DNA of 42,560 bases from Clostridia bacterium (GCA_017466445.1 JAFTUC010000015.1:1-42560), one strand, 5' to 3'; counted from the first letter of the stretch, positions 25,403-32,960 are shown. Notes: generated by a model from the sequence alone, not told the origin. Translations and numbers: made by a program.

Positions 25403-26227
25403 TCAACTATTGATTAGAAAATTATTTACCAATTCAGTTATCGGTATTTCATTAACAAATTTCTCGATATCTGTCAAAAAGCGTTTCTTTTCATTTCCTG
25501 TTTTACATGTATAAAACTCAAGAATATTATCTGCAACATATTGCAATTTTACATCAAAGAACGGTTTTAACTTTTTCTCTGTCTTTTCTTTGGTGTTGTT
25601 AAGTAAGAGATCTTTCGTTCCGCTTTCCACCAAGTGATCATATAAGTACATGGCTTTGACTGCTTGCGTCACTTTTCTTTCAACGTGCAAACCACACTTT
25701 TTGAAAACAGAATGTTTCCAACCTGCAAGAACCGTGTTTGTAATTGGAATTTGGGAAATGGCGTCAATTATGTATTCACGTGATAACGAATGTTCTGCAT
25801 TGAGATTATGCTTGGTTAATATATCGTAAACTTTTATTGTCAATTTATAAGCAACCGTAGAGCCCCATAAATATTCATCATATTTATGGTGTTCATAAGT
25901 GGTACTTAACTCTTTAATTTGATTGGACAAAGCAATTAACAACACTGCCAACGATTTGGAATCTATTTTAAACTCCGCATTGATATGTATTAACCTCAGT
26001 AGAATTGCGGAACTATTTAACGCGTTTGTACCACTATCATTACCAATGATTTTGTTCACCGCGGAAATAGCATTGTAGTATTCCTTCAAAAAAGCATCTG
26101 GTGCATTATTTTGAATAAGCTGAGCTTTTTCGAGATTTGGCATCTCTATAGGCTTAAGCCCATATGTAAAAAGCGAGGTATCGTTTTCGTTTATAATCGA
26201 ATCAAAAAAATCTTTTGCACTATTCAT
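25403..26227 (-). CDS. Cassette protein 3: all-helical protein of unknown function
   Basis: 274 aa, predicted almost entirely helical, with no signal peptide, membrane helix or catalytic motif that I recognise. Notable segments are LIHINAEFKIDSKSLAVLLI, SLSREYIIDAISQIP and a C-terminal KRFLTDIEKFVNEIPITELVNNF. ATG at 26227 is preceded by AAGGCGGTGGAG, the same ribosome site as other cassette genes. The gene is AT-rich. Promoter and ribosome site are part of or adjacent to repeat B. Confidence 0.7.
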   Translation of the reverse strand: MNSAKDFFDSIINENDTSLFTYGLKPIEMPNLEKAQLIQNNAPDAFLKEYYNAISAVNKIIGNDSGTNALNSSAILLRLIHINAEFKIDSKSLAVLLIALSNQIKELSTTYEHHKYDEYLWGSTVAYKLTIKVYDILTKHNLNAEHSLSREYIIDAISQIPITNTVLAGWKHSVFKKCGLHVERKVTQAVKAMYLYDHLVESGTKDLLLNNTKEKTEKKLKPFFDVKLQYVADNILEFYTCKTGNEKKRFLTDIEKFVNEIPITELVNNFLINS

Positions 26228-26252
26228 GAGCTCCACCGCCTTTCTTTGCCTT

Positions 26253-26281
26253 ATTATACCACAAATTTGTAAATTTTTCAA
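26253..26281 (-). repeat. Repeat B, copy 3 (promoter half only)
   Basis: TATAAT (26258-26253), 17-base spacer with TTTACAAA, TTGAAA (26281-26276). The upstream half is missing and element C adjoins directly. Confidence 0.75.
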
Positions 26282-26285
26282 CCGT

Positions 26286-26375
26286 TCCGCAAGCGATTCT
26301 TGCAAAGGCTCCCTCCGGGAGGGAGCTGGCGCCGTAGGCGACTGAGGGAGAGCGCGTCGCTGTAAAGTCCAATTA
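26286..26375. repeat. Element C, copy 2
   Basis: Nearly identical to the first about 90 bases of copy 1, from CCGCAAGCGATTCTTGCAAA through the CTCCCTC/GAGGGAG hairpin to GTAAAGTCCAATT. The second hairpin of copy 1 is absent. Confidence 0.75.
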
Positions 26376-26424
26376 AAGTTCAAAATCACGCAGGTCGAAA
26401 GTGGTTACCCCATCCGTTTTGTTC

Positions 26425-28443
26425 TTAAAATGCAATGGAAAGAGGCTTTCCTACAGGAATGGCATAAGACTTTCCTTTTAGGATAAGAGTTCCGCCATCA
26501 CGGTTTGTTTCTACCGTACAGGAGTGGGCATCCATTTTTACCGACACCTCACCGCCCTCGGGAAGGGGAACCTTGCCGTCGATGTGCTTGTACATGCCGC
26601 GGCTTGGCTCTACTGCAAAGGTCTTATATCCTACAGAGGTAGGATATACACCGAGACAATAGCGTCCCAAAAGGTAGATAGGACCGCCGCCCCATGCGTG
26701 GCAGAGAGAACAACCGTACTTCATTCCATACATTCCGTAATGCTCAATTCCCTCGTGCTCGGGGATATATTGCTCCCAGATAGAGGTTGCACCGAGCTTG
26801 ACCATACCGCCCCAGTAGGATTCTATCTTTTTCTGTGTAGCAGAAAGTCTGCCCATCTTACAGAGAGCGCAAAGCTCAAAAAATGCAAAATAAGGAGTGG
26901 TTATCTGCGTAATGTCGTCGTTTTCAAGCACCATTCGGGTGATCTTTCTTGCGCGCTTTTCTGAAACAAAGCCGTACAGGATGGCAAAGATGTTGGCATG
27001 ACGCGTGATGTTTTCACGGCCTGTCGTATAGCAGTCAACAAAGCCACCGCGATCCTCGCGCCAGAAGTCTCTCATAATATTGCGTTTTAGTTTATCAGCT
27101 GCTCTGCAGAAGGGAGTGCTATCAAGACCTACAAGCTCGGAGAGAGATGCCATTGCGTTTCGGCATTGCCATAGAAGGATCTGCTCGGCACAAAGGTCAC
27201 CGCCCTTGTCGATATCCGACCAGTCAATGAATATCCAGTCCCCGTCACGTTCGCAAACGTAGCCCTCCTCGTTAAGACGGCTCTCAATAAAGTCATAAAG
27301 CGCCTTAATACGAGGATAATATATCTCTATAAACTTTTTGTCCCCCGTCGAGAAATAGTAGTCATATGCACCGATGATAAGATACATGGAGTAATCATTT
27401 ATCGTATTGATGTGTTGCTCGTAGGGAGGCTTTCCGAGAAGCGCGACAATGGTTCGCTTGGTTATCTCGGGGTCAAAGAAGAGATAGTTGTTTGCCATGT
27501 AAGATTGATATGCATCGCCGGACCAGCACCAACGGTCGCGCTTGATGCCATCCAAGAAAAATTCGCGGGAATTAAGGTGGAGCGTGTAAGCGCATATATC
27601 CCATATTTTCTTGATGTTTCTGCGATTACAAGAGAACGACGCCTTGTCCTCAAGGAGATAATATTCATAATCGGCGACAACGGAGGTTGGGATTTTGCCG
27701 TCGGATTTTATGCAAATATATCTAAAAGCTCGGGGAACAAGATCGTAGTGTGCCTTTCCACTGACGGTCTCGCGTATCAGTGCTTCTTCGGGATCGGTAG
27801 CCTCGTCGGGAGACTCGCCGTAAACCACCCGGATAGTATCCGCCGGATCTGCATCAAAGCGTACAACACCAAACATCTCACGACCGAAGTCATAGAGCAT
27901 ACCTTCCTTTGTGTTGAGAGCCTTGACGGGCTTCTTGGTATCATATTTGAATGGGAATACCATCGGATCGCTGTCGGGAGAGGTATATGCGTTCCAAGTA
28001 CCGACGGGGATGTAGTCTCCTGCCGTGTGATTTGCCAGCCAACTCCCGTCTGTGACGAGATATTTGGAGTTAATATAGATGCTGGGAAATCCCACCTCTG
28101 CCAATGCCGCGACCGTTACACAATGGTCGCCTGCCGAAACGGTTATGTCGGTGTTAGCAGGAAAACGGCGGCGGTCGATGTTTATGTAAGCCTTTTGCTT
28201 TGTAACAAGACGGATCGTGTCCTCACCGTCCGCGTGATAGTCTTTTTTGAAGACCACCGAGGGGTAGGGGGAGGAAAGTGCCCACATACAAGGACATTCC
28301 GCACCGAACTCCTCACGCCGACCGTGAAGCTTCAGGCTGTGATATATCTCAAAATCTCCGTTATACCATATCCACTTAGCCTTGGACGTTTCAAGAGGCG
28401 TTTCGTCCGCATAGAGCTCTGAAATTTCGAATTTTTCTTTCAA
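26425..28443 (-). CDS. Alpha-L-rhamnosidase (GH78 family), cytoplasmic
   Basis: 672 aa, no signal peptide. N-terminal beta domains are followed by the (alpha/alpha)6 barrel with the GH78 signature FLDGIKRDRWCWSGDAYQS near residue 290, DWIFIDWSDIDKGGD, and TSIWEQYIPEHEG later in the barrel, holding the candidate acidic catalytic residues. It would release L-rhamnose from imported oligosaccharides. TTG start at 28443 with GAAAGGAAGTG upstream. Its promoter and repeat B place it in the array, yet it is much larger and more metabolic than the others and lacks repeat A. No rhamnose pathway gene is near. Confidence 0.9.
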   Translation of the reverse strand: MKEKFEISELYADETPLETSKAKWIWYNGDFEIYHSLKLHGRREEFGAECPCMWALSSPYPSVVFKKDYHADGEDTIRLVTKQKAYINIDRRRFPANTDITVSAGDHCVTVAALAEVGFPSIYINSKYLVTDGSWLANHTAGDYIPVGTWNAYTSPDSDPMVFPFKYDTKKPVKALNTKEGMLYDFGREMFGVVRFDADPADTIRVVYGESPDEATDPEEALIRETVSGKAHYDLVPRAFRYICIKSDGKIPTSVVADYEYYLLEDKASFSCNRRNIKKIWDICAYTLHLNSREFFLDGIKRDRWCWSGDAYQSYMANNYLFFDPEITKRTIVALLGKPPYEQHINTINDYSMYLIIGAYDYYFSTGDKKFIEIYYPRIKALYDFIESRLNEEGYVCERDGDWIFIDWSDIDKGGDLCAEQILLWQCRNAMASLSELVGLDSTPFCRAADKLKRNIMRDFWREDRGGFVDCYTTGRENITRHANIFAILYGFVSEKRARKITRMVLENDDITQITTPYFAFFELCALCKMGRLSATQKKIESYWGGMVKLGATSIWEQYIPEHEGIEHYGMYGMKYGCSLCHAWGGGPIYLLGRYCLGVYPTSVGYKTFAVEPSRGMYKHIDGKVPLPEGGEVSVKMDAHSCTVETNRDGGTLILKGKSYAIPVGKPLSIAF

Positions 28444-28472
28444 AAAATCACTTCCTTTCTATATGAATGATG

Positions 28473-28560
28473 ATTATATCATAAAAATTTGAATTTTTCA
28501 ACCGTTTCGTAAGTCCGAATCTGTCTACAGACCAAAAATGCCCGAAATATATCTACAAAA
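28473..28560 (-). repeat. Repeat B, copy 4 (promoter of the GH78 gene)
   Basis: TATAAT (28478-28473), 17-base spacer, TTGAAA (28501-28496), then the upstream block with CAGATTCGGAC. The spacer is diverged from the other copies. Confidence 0.75.
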
Positions 28561-28580
28561 TTTCGAAAAACTTTATAGTC

Positions 28581-28615
28581 AAAAAAGCGGAGAAATCTCT
28601 CGAATCTCCGCTTTT
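28581..28615 (-). terminator. Terminator of cassette gene 5
   Basis: GCGGAGA (28587-28593) pairs with TCTCCGC (28605-28611), with a run of six A on the plus strand (T on the minus). A near copy ends the last cassette gene at 32389. Confidence 0.8.
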
Positions 28616-28631
28616 CTCGTTTTTTCGTGCC

Positions 28632-28813
28632 TGCATCTAAATCAGACACTCAACATGTGATGTAACGCCGATTTAGATGCAAAACCGTGTGTGGTTGATT
28701 TGGAAGTACACAGATTTTGCAGAGGGTACACTAACCCCTTGGCGATGATGGGAGTTGCACTTAACCGCTGTCTTCCGGGGCAGAGCGCCATGCTTGCAAA
28801 CGATAACCTATGT
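28632..28813 (-). repeat. Repeat A, copy 4 (after cassette gene 5), with inverted GCATCTAAATC
   Basis: The standard module at about 28667-28813 plus an extra inverted GCATCTAAATC/GATTTAGATGC pair (28632-28680) that can form a hairpin. Confidence 0.8.
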
Positions 28814-28824
28814 ACGAAACAACA

Positions 28825-29541
28825 TTAAAACAGAGCAATGCGATGTACGATGGGATAATACGTTTCCCAATCTACCTCTTTTTTTCTGAGTTGTGTTACA
28901 ATGTAAATCGAGTTGTCTGATAAGATAAGAGGATCGTAGTCATCCCGAAAGCCTTCCAATTCCAATGAGTCCAAGATGTTCCCATCATAATCTATTCTGC
29001 TAATGACTGTTGTTTTCTTTTTGCGCATAGCAAAATAAATACTGTTATTTACTTGTAGAAAAGTACAAGTGCCTTTGGTATTAAAATCAAAAATAATCTC
29101 TCCACTATTGATATCCAAAGAATAGAAATGTCCTCCCATCCCTGCCGTACCAAAGATGATTCTATCGTTGTTTTTTATAATATCTGTATATAGATATCCT
29201 CTCAAACTCTTTTTCCATAAAAGTTTATCATTTTTGAAGCAGGCATATCCCCATTCTCCGTGATGAGTTATGCGATACTCTCCAAAAACGAAATCATCTT
29301 CGACATAATGTTCCGGCGGCTTTCTTGTAGTATAAAGCTCCTTGTTTTTTGGCCCTTCATCATAATTTTGATTACAACCGATTATTTCTCCATTATCAAC
29401 ATCAAATGTTATATCGGATATTTGGGCAATGTTCGATGGATAGAAAAAATAATATTTTAAATACTGACCTTCTTTGATCAGGGCACCGTAAAACCAAGTG
29501 TTATAAATAGTTGGCAAGCTTGTTGTCCAGAGATGATTCAA
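28825..29541 (-). CDS. Cassette protein 5: beta-propeller-like protein
   Basis: 238 aa rich in short strands and turns with repeated patterns of the PQQ/WD-like type: VFGEYRITHHGEWGYACFKNDKLLWKKSL, IIFGTAGMGGHFYSLDINSGEIIFDF, and SRIDYDGNILDSLEL, i.e. about five blades. No enzyme motif is seen. TTG start at 29541 follows AAGGTGGTG; an upstream in-frame start would run through repeat B. Several polymorphic-toxin immunity proteins are propellers, so that role is possible but unproven. Confidence 0.65.
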   Translation of the reverse strand: MNHLWTTSLPTIYNTWFYGALIKEGQYLKYYFFYPSNIAQISDITFDVDNGEIIGCNQNYDEGPKNKELYTTRKPPEHYVEDDFVFGEYRITHHGEWGYACFKNDKLLWKKSLRGYLYTDIIKNNDRIIFGTAGMGGHFYSLDINSGEIIFDFNTKGTCTFLQVNNSIYFAMRKKKTTVISRIDYDGNILDSLELEGFRDDYDPLILSDNSIYIVTQLRKKEVDWETYYPIVHRIALF

Positions 29542-29566
29542 TATAAACACCACCTTTCCAACCACT

Positions 29567-29635
29567 ATTATACCACAACTTTGTAAACATTTCAACCGTT
29601 TCGCCGGTTCGAATCTGTCTACAGACCCGAAAAGA
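29567..29635 (-). repeat. Repeat B, copy 5
   Basis: TATAAT (29572-29567), 17-base spacer with TTTACAAA, TTGAAA (29595-29590), then the block containing TTCGAACCGG and TGTAGACAG. Confidence 0.85.
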
Positions 29636-29803
29636 ATGAAATCGTGCGTTGCACGATGAAATCCGAGCGGGGCTCGGATGAAATCTTCGGCCTTCGGCTT
29701 CAGATGAAACTAAATCCGCCTCCATCTCCTGCCGCAAGGCAGATTTCATCGCGAAGCGATTTCATCCACCGAAGGTGGATTTCTTCCGCCAACGGCGGAT
29801 TTA
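29627..29803. repeat. Element D, copy 1: train of small hairpins
   Basis: A row of short inverted repeats separated by GATGAAAT: GTGC/GCAC, CCGAG/CTCGG, GCCGCA-type loops, CACC/GGTG and CCGCC/GGCGG. About 180 bp, nearly identical to copy 2 at 30717. Confidence 0.75.
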
Positions 29804-29807
29804 GTTG

Positions 29808-29837
29808 AAAAAAGCAAGTCTTGCGACTTGCTTTTTT
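29808..29837 (-). terminator. Terminator of cassette gene 6
   Basis: GCAAGTC (29814-29820) pairs with GACTTGC (29825-29831), six T on the minus strand side and on the plus side as well. Confidence 0.75.
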
Positions 29838-29839
29838 CT

Positions 29840-29970
29840 GTGACGTGTGGCTGATTTAGATGCATATGGGTTTTGCAGAGGGTACACTAACCCACGGGCG
29901 TGTATGGGGGCTGCACTTGACCGCTATCTTCCGGGGCGCAACGCCATGCTTGCAACGAAGCCTGTGTAAA
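29840..29970 (-). repeat. Repeat A, copy 5 (after cassette gene 6)
   Basis: About 130 bp, short form with one GCATCTAAATC block. The middle is diverged (CACGCCCGTGGG) but both ends match the other copies. Confidence 0.8.
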
Positions 29971-29988
29971 GTTGACCGGGTTACATAA

Positions 29989-30627
29989 TTAACATACTTT
30001 TTCTGCTTTTAATGGTAAAAAAATATCTGACTCTTCGCCTTTTACAAAGCCCTTTAAGTTGTATTTTTTTATCACATCTATCACTTTTTGTGTACAGATA
30101 AATATGTTCGGATAATCAATCAATTTGCAAATATCACATTGATTCCAAGATGAATGATCAAGAACGGATTCTCCGATTTTCTGACGGCTCCAGTTATATG
30201 AGCCACAATCGGAGCAATAATTCTTTTTCTTGTAATGCATAGCACCATAATCCAAGGAAATACTTCCATTCACATACAGATAGTAATATTGAGGTTTTTC
30301 GGCTGCAACTTCATCATTTACTTTATCATCGTTGATCTCTATCGGTTCGGCTATATATCCGGAGATATTTTCCGTTTTGAATGCTTCAAGTGCTTTTTCG
30401 CTTACAATCAAGCCACACTTATCATCAAAAGGAATCGAAACAGATAAACAATCGGGATATCTTTTCCCACCCTCCAAAAGCATTTTTGGGGGCCAATATT
30501 CAAGTTGGCATTGTTTAACTTCTCGACCGCAGGTTTTACATTGGCAAGTATTGATTCTGAAAAAACTATAATCCATAAGTACATATTTATAACGATTTGA
30601 TGGATGACTTGATAAACAATAAAACAA
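29989..30627 (-). CDS. Cassette protein 6: multi-CxxC protein (double-CxxCG-like)
   Basis: 212 aa with several CxxC pairs: CQCKTCGRE near residue 30, NYCSDCGSYN near 137, CDICKLIDYPNIF near 165. After two of them the sequence continues with a similar LIVSEKALEAFKTENISGYIAEPI or FICTQKVIDVIKKYNLKGFVKGEE, which suggests two homologous halves. This resembles the double-CxxCG proteins that include the SitI6-type toxin-immunity proteins; I rate that family link as tentative. TTG start at 30627 with AAAGGAGGG upstream. Confidence 0.7.
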   Translation of the reverse strand: MFYCLSSHPSNRYKYVLMDYSFFRINTCQCKTCGREVKQCQLEYWPPKMLLEGGKRYPDCLSVSIPFDDKCGLIVSEKALEAFKTENISGYIAEPIEINDDKVNDEVAAEKPQYYYLYVNGSISLDYGAMHYKKKNYCSDCGSYNWSRQKIGESVLDHSSWNQCDICKLIDYPNIFICTQKVIDVIKKYNLKGFVKGEESDIFLPLKAEKVC

Positions 30628-30658
30628 AGAAAATCCCTCCTTTCATATCATTAGTGAT

Positions 30659-30727
30659 ATTATACCACAATTTTGTAAACATTTCAACGGTTTCGCCGGT
30701 TCGAATCTGTCTACAGACCCGAAAAGA
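30659..30727 (-). repeat. Repeat B, copy 6
   Basis: TATAAT (30664-30659), 17-base spacer with TTTACAAA, TTGAAA (30687-30682), then the TTCGAACCGG/TGTAGACAG block. One of three copies that are almost identical. Confidence 0.85.
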
Positions 30728-30923
30728 ATGAAATCGTGCGTTGCACGATGAAATCCGAGCGGGGCTCGGATGAAATCTTCGGCGTGCCGCCTCAGATGAA
30801 ATCGAAGCCTTGCGGCTTCGGATAAACTAAATCCGCCTCCATCTCCTGCCGCAAGGCAGATTTCATCGCGAAGCGATTTCATCCACCGAAGGTGGATTTC
30901 TTCCGCTAACGGCGGATTTAGTT
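30717..30923. repeat. Element D, copy 2: train of small hairpins
   Basis: About 205 bp, like copy 1 with one additional GAAGCC-loop-GGCTTC unit. Each unit is a 5-8 bp stem flanked by GATGAAAT or ATTTCATC. Confidence 0.75.
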
Positions 30924-30957
30924 AAAAAAAGCACTTGCCTGCGCAAGTGCTTTTTTC
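30924..30957 (-). terminator. Terminator of cassette gene 7
   Basis: GCACTTGC (30931-30938) pairs with GCAAGTGC (30943-30950), seven A before and six T after, so active on both strands. Confidence 0.85.
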
Positions 30958-30960
30958 TGT

Positions 30961-31113
30961 GATGTGTGTCCGATTTAGATGCAAAACCGTGTGTGGCTGA
31001 TTTAGATGCACACAGATTTTGCAGAGGGTATGGTAACCCCTTGGCGATGATGGGGGTTGCACCTATCCGCTATCTTCCGGGGCAGAGCGCCACGCTTGCA
31101 AACGAATCTATGT
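30961..31113 (-). repeat. Repeat A, copy 6 (after cassette gene 7), longest form
   Basis: About 150 bp with two GCATCTAAATC-RG-CACACA direct repeats. On the minus strand GCAAAATC-TGTGTG can pair with CACACA-C-GGTTTTGC, a 14-bp stem with one bulge, and GGGT-N6-ACCC forms a second stem. Confidence 0.85.
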
Positions 31114-31115
31114 AG

Positions 31116-32255
31116 CTATACTTTGAATATCTTATCTATTTGAATAGTATTGTCTTTTTCAACAAAATATCCGTCAAAATCGTTTTTTCTACTCCAACCC
31201 CTAATCTTAAAGTGATCGACTATTTGAAATAACTTTGTTAAACCGTAATATCCGGTATCTTGTTCTAAATAATCATACGATAAATTGCTTAACTCTTGTG
31301 CGCTGATTTGTCCACCAAATCGACGGCCTTCACCACAAAAATATTCTATTGAAAAAACATCTTCACTTAAAATTGAATCTATCCATTCTTTTGCACTTTC
31401 TTCATCAGTTAGGTGAACGTGCTGAAATGAAAATGAAAGCATATATGGTGAGAATTCATCCGCTTTATCATATTCAATGTATAGATGATTTTCACTATTG
31501 GGGTTATATATAATTGCAGATTCCAAATCATCTGAAATGTCAACGCGATACTTTGAAGTGTAGGATGCGAGGAAAGATAAGTTTTCAAGAGATTTCATTG
31601 CAAGCTTGCGAACATGACCGTCCATATCAGATAAGAAAACGGAAAGATCATATCCATATTTTTTTGCGACTGTAATTGCTAATAATCTGATCTTTGCAAA
31701 TTTATCACAGCTGAATAATTCAAATAATTCTTTTGATTTTGAGGGTAAATAATTGTTAGCAAGCACCTCTCCGATAACTTCTTTTTGAACGCATTGTTCG
31801 GCTTTTACAAAAATCGACGTCAGTTTTGTGTAATTCTCTTCGCAAATGTCAAGTGTATTCAATGCGCGTACGGCTGTGTAGAGGTTTGGTAAATGCTTGG
31901 TAACAACAGAAAGCAGCAGCGAATCAGAAACTTTGATTTGGTGTTCGGATATAACCATCAGTCCGTTTTCCACAAACAAAAAATCTTCAGAGGTGATCGC
32001 GTTTTCAAGAAAACCGCCTAACTCAACGGCATTAGGGTGACGAAAAATCGTTTTCAAGATATACAGTCGGCGGTATTTATCTTTGTCGTTTATGTAAGGT
32101 TTCATGACCTCGTAGGCAGCGACATCGTTTTGATAAGACAACGCTTCGCATGCGAGAGAAAAATCCTTCATAATAGGAGAAGATAACATTTTGCTGAGTT
32201 CTTCTACAGAGAGTTCGTAAGGAATACGAGTCCCATTTAATATTTCTTTTTTCAT
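31116..32255 (-). CDS. Cassette protein 7: HEAT-repeat protein
   Basis: 379 aa. The N-terminal two thirds is a series of paired helices typical of HEAT repeats (DKYRRLYILKTIFRHPNAVELGGFL, CDKFAKIRLLAITVAKKYG, DGHVRKLAMKSLENLSFLA). The C-terminal third is a mixed domain (YMLSFSFQHVHLTDEESAKEWIDSIL, YYGLTKLFQIVDHFKIRG). No enzyme motif is seen. ATG at 32255 follows AAAGGCGGTG. HEAT scaffolds occur in some immunity and effector-binding proteins, but no role can be assigned. An upstream in-frame start would cross repeat B. Confidence 0.75.
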   Translation of the reverse strand: MKKEILNGTRIPYELSVEELSKMLSSPIMKDFSLACEALSYQNDVAAYEVMKPYINDKDKYRRLYILKTIFRHPNAVELGGFLENAITSEDFLFVENGLMVISEHQIKVSDSLLLSVVTKHLPNLYTAVRALNTLDICEENYTKLTSIFVKAEQCVQKEVIGEVLANNYLPSKSKELFELFSCDKFAKIRLLAITVAKKYGYDLSVFLSDMDGHVRKLAMKSLENLSFLASYTSKYRVDISDDLESAIIYNPNSENHLYIEYDKADEFSPYMLSFSFQHVHLTDEESAKEWIDSILSEDVFSIEYFCGEGRRFGGQISAQELSNLSYDYLEQDTGYYGLTKLFQIVDHFKIRGWSRKNDFDGYFVEKDNTIQIDKIFKV

Positions 32256-32279
32256 AAATTCACCGCCTTTCTTTGCCCT

Positions 32280-32385
32280 ATTATACCACAATTTTGTAAA
32301 CATTTCAACGGTTTCGCCGGTTCGAATCTGTCTACAGACCCGAAATGCCCGAAATGCATCTATAAAATTTCGAAAAAATTTAAAG
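32280..32385 (-). repeat. Repeat B, copy 7
   Basis: TATAAT (32285-32280), 17-base spacer with TTTACAAA, TTGAAA (32308-32303), the TTCGAACCGG block and the outer GCATTTCGGGCATTTCGG part. Confidence 0.85.
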
Positions 32386-32388
32386 TTG

Positions 32389-32424
32389 AAAAAAGCGGAG
32401 AAATATCTCGAAATCTCCGCTTTT
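32389..32424 (-). terminator. Terminator of the four-helix-bundle gene
   Basis: AAAAGCGGAG and its complement CTCCGCTTTT flank a short AT-rich loop that also pairs in part; followed by six T on the minus strand. Confidence 0.85.
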
Positions 32425-32430
32425 CTCGTT

Positions 32431-32784
32431 TTACTTAGTTTCTTTAGCCGTGTTGATAGAGGCAATCAACACTCTTTTAATTTCCAAGCAGTCGTTCAAT
32501 AACGATGCTCCCATATCTTCAGTTATGTACTCGGACATCGTGAGTAATTTTAGCCAATATTCTGTTTCAGCGGTTTCTTTTAATGCAATGTGCATTTTAG
32601 AAATAAAATCCGCTTTACTCTGACCATAATTAGCTTCGTTTATATTTGCACCAATCGAGGTGCCGCTACGTATAATCTGCTTTGAGATAATTGTTTCTTT
32701 TTTCGTTTTGATGAGATACTGATGAAGCTTTATAATACGTGAGGCAAAAGCGATCGATTTATCAATTAAAATATTCTCTTTCAT
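32431..32784 (-). CDS. Four-helix-bundle protein (S23 / 23S rRNA intervening-sequence family)
   Basis: 117 aa. The motif SKQIIRSGTSIGANINEANYGQSKADFISKMHIALKETAETEYWLKLL is the core of this family, whose members are encoded in 23S rRNA intervening sequences and also as free-standing genes; some are linked to diversity-generating retroelements. The function is unclear, perhaps nucleic-acid binding. ATG at 32784 follows GGAGGTGCGCT. It has the array promoter but no repeat A. Confidence 0.88.
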   Translation of the reverse strand: MKENILIDKSIAFASRIIKLHQYLIKTKKETIISKQIIRSGTSIGANINEANYGQSKADFISKMHIALKETAETEYWLKLLTMSEYITEDMGASLLNDCLEIKRVLIASINTAKETK

Positions 32785-32806
32785 AGCGCACCTCCGATAC
32801 AAAAAT

Positions 32807-32835
32807 ATTATAGCATATATTTGTAACTATTTCAA
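32807..32835 (-). promoter_or_regulatory. Promoter of the four-helix-bundle gene (array type)
   Basis: TATAAT (32812-32807), 17-base spacer with TTACAAA, TTGAAA (32835-32830). Only the promoter part of repeat B is present; upstream it is replaced by ATTATTCATT repeats. Confidence 0.75.
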
Positions 32836-32838
32836 CAA

Positions 32839-32960
32839 CATTATTCATTATTCATTAGCGAAGCGGCTTCATTATTCATTCTTCATTAAAAAATCCGCGT
32901 GCGAGATGAATGAATAATGAATGATGAATAATTAATAATGAATAATGAATAATGAATAAT
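32839..32960. repeat. ATTATTCATT inverted and direct repeats
   Basis: ATTATTCATTATTCATT near the left end is answered by many copies of AATGAATAATG on the right (32910-32960), giving a long AT-rich inverted repeat. It marks the right edge of the array, between it and tRNA-Gln. Confidence 0.7.

Larger units (their letters stand above)
23385..32835 (-). mobile_element. Cassette-like array: eight unrelated minus-strand genes with shared flanking repeats
   Basis: Array limits are a decayed repeat A next to ferritin and the last promoter next to tRNA-Gln. Each gene has its own TTGAAA-N17-TATAAT promoter, and seven sit within or next to repeat B. Repeat A follows six genes. The long gene-free stretches hold only repeats and hairpins: 24823-25402 (repeat B split by element C, terminator, repeat A), 28444-28824 (repeat B, terminator, repeat A), 29542-29988 and 30628-31115 (repeat B, element D, terminator, repeat A). 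No integrase or transposase is present, so mobility is an inference. Most cassette genes look more AT-rich than the housekeeping genes beside the array; the GH78 gene is an exception. Confidence 0.6.

Noticed and set aside
29567-30727. tRNA T-arm-like motif GGTTCGAATCTGTC in every repeat B
   Set aside because: The 5-bp T-stem has a mismatch and no acceptor, D or anticodon arm surrounds it, so no tRNA or tRNA-like RNA is supported.
23385-32835. Classical integron or CRISPR array
   Set aside because: No integrase, no GTTRRRY core or attC arms, no uniform spacers of about 30 bases, no cas gene.
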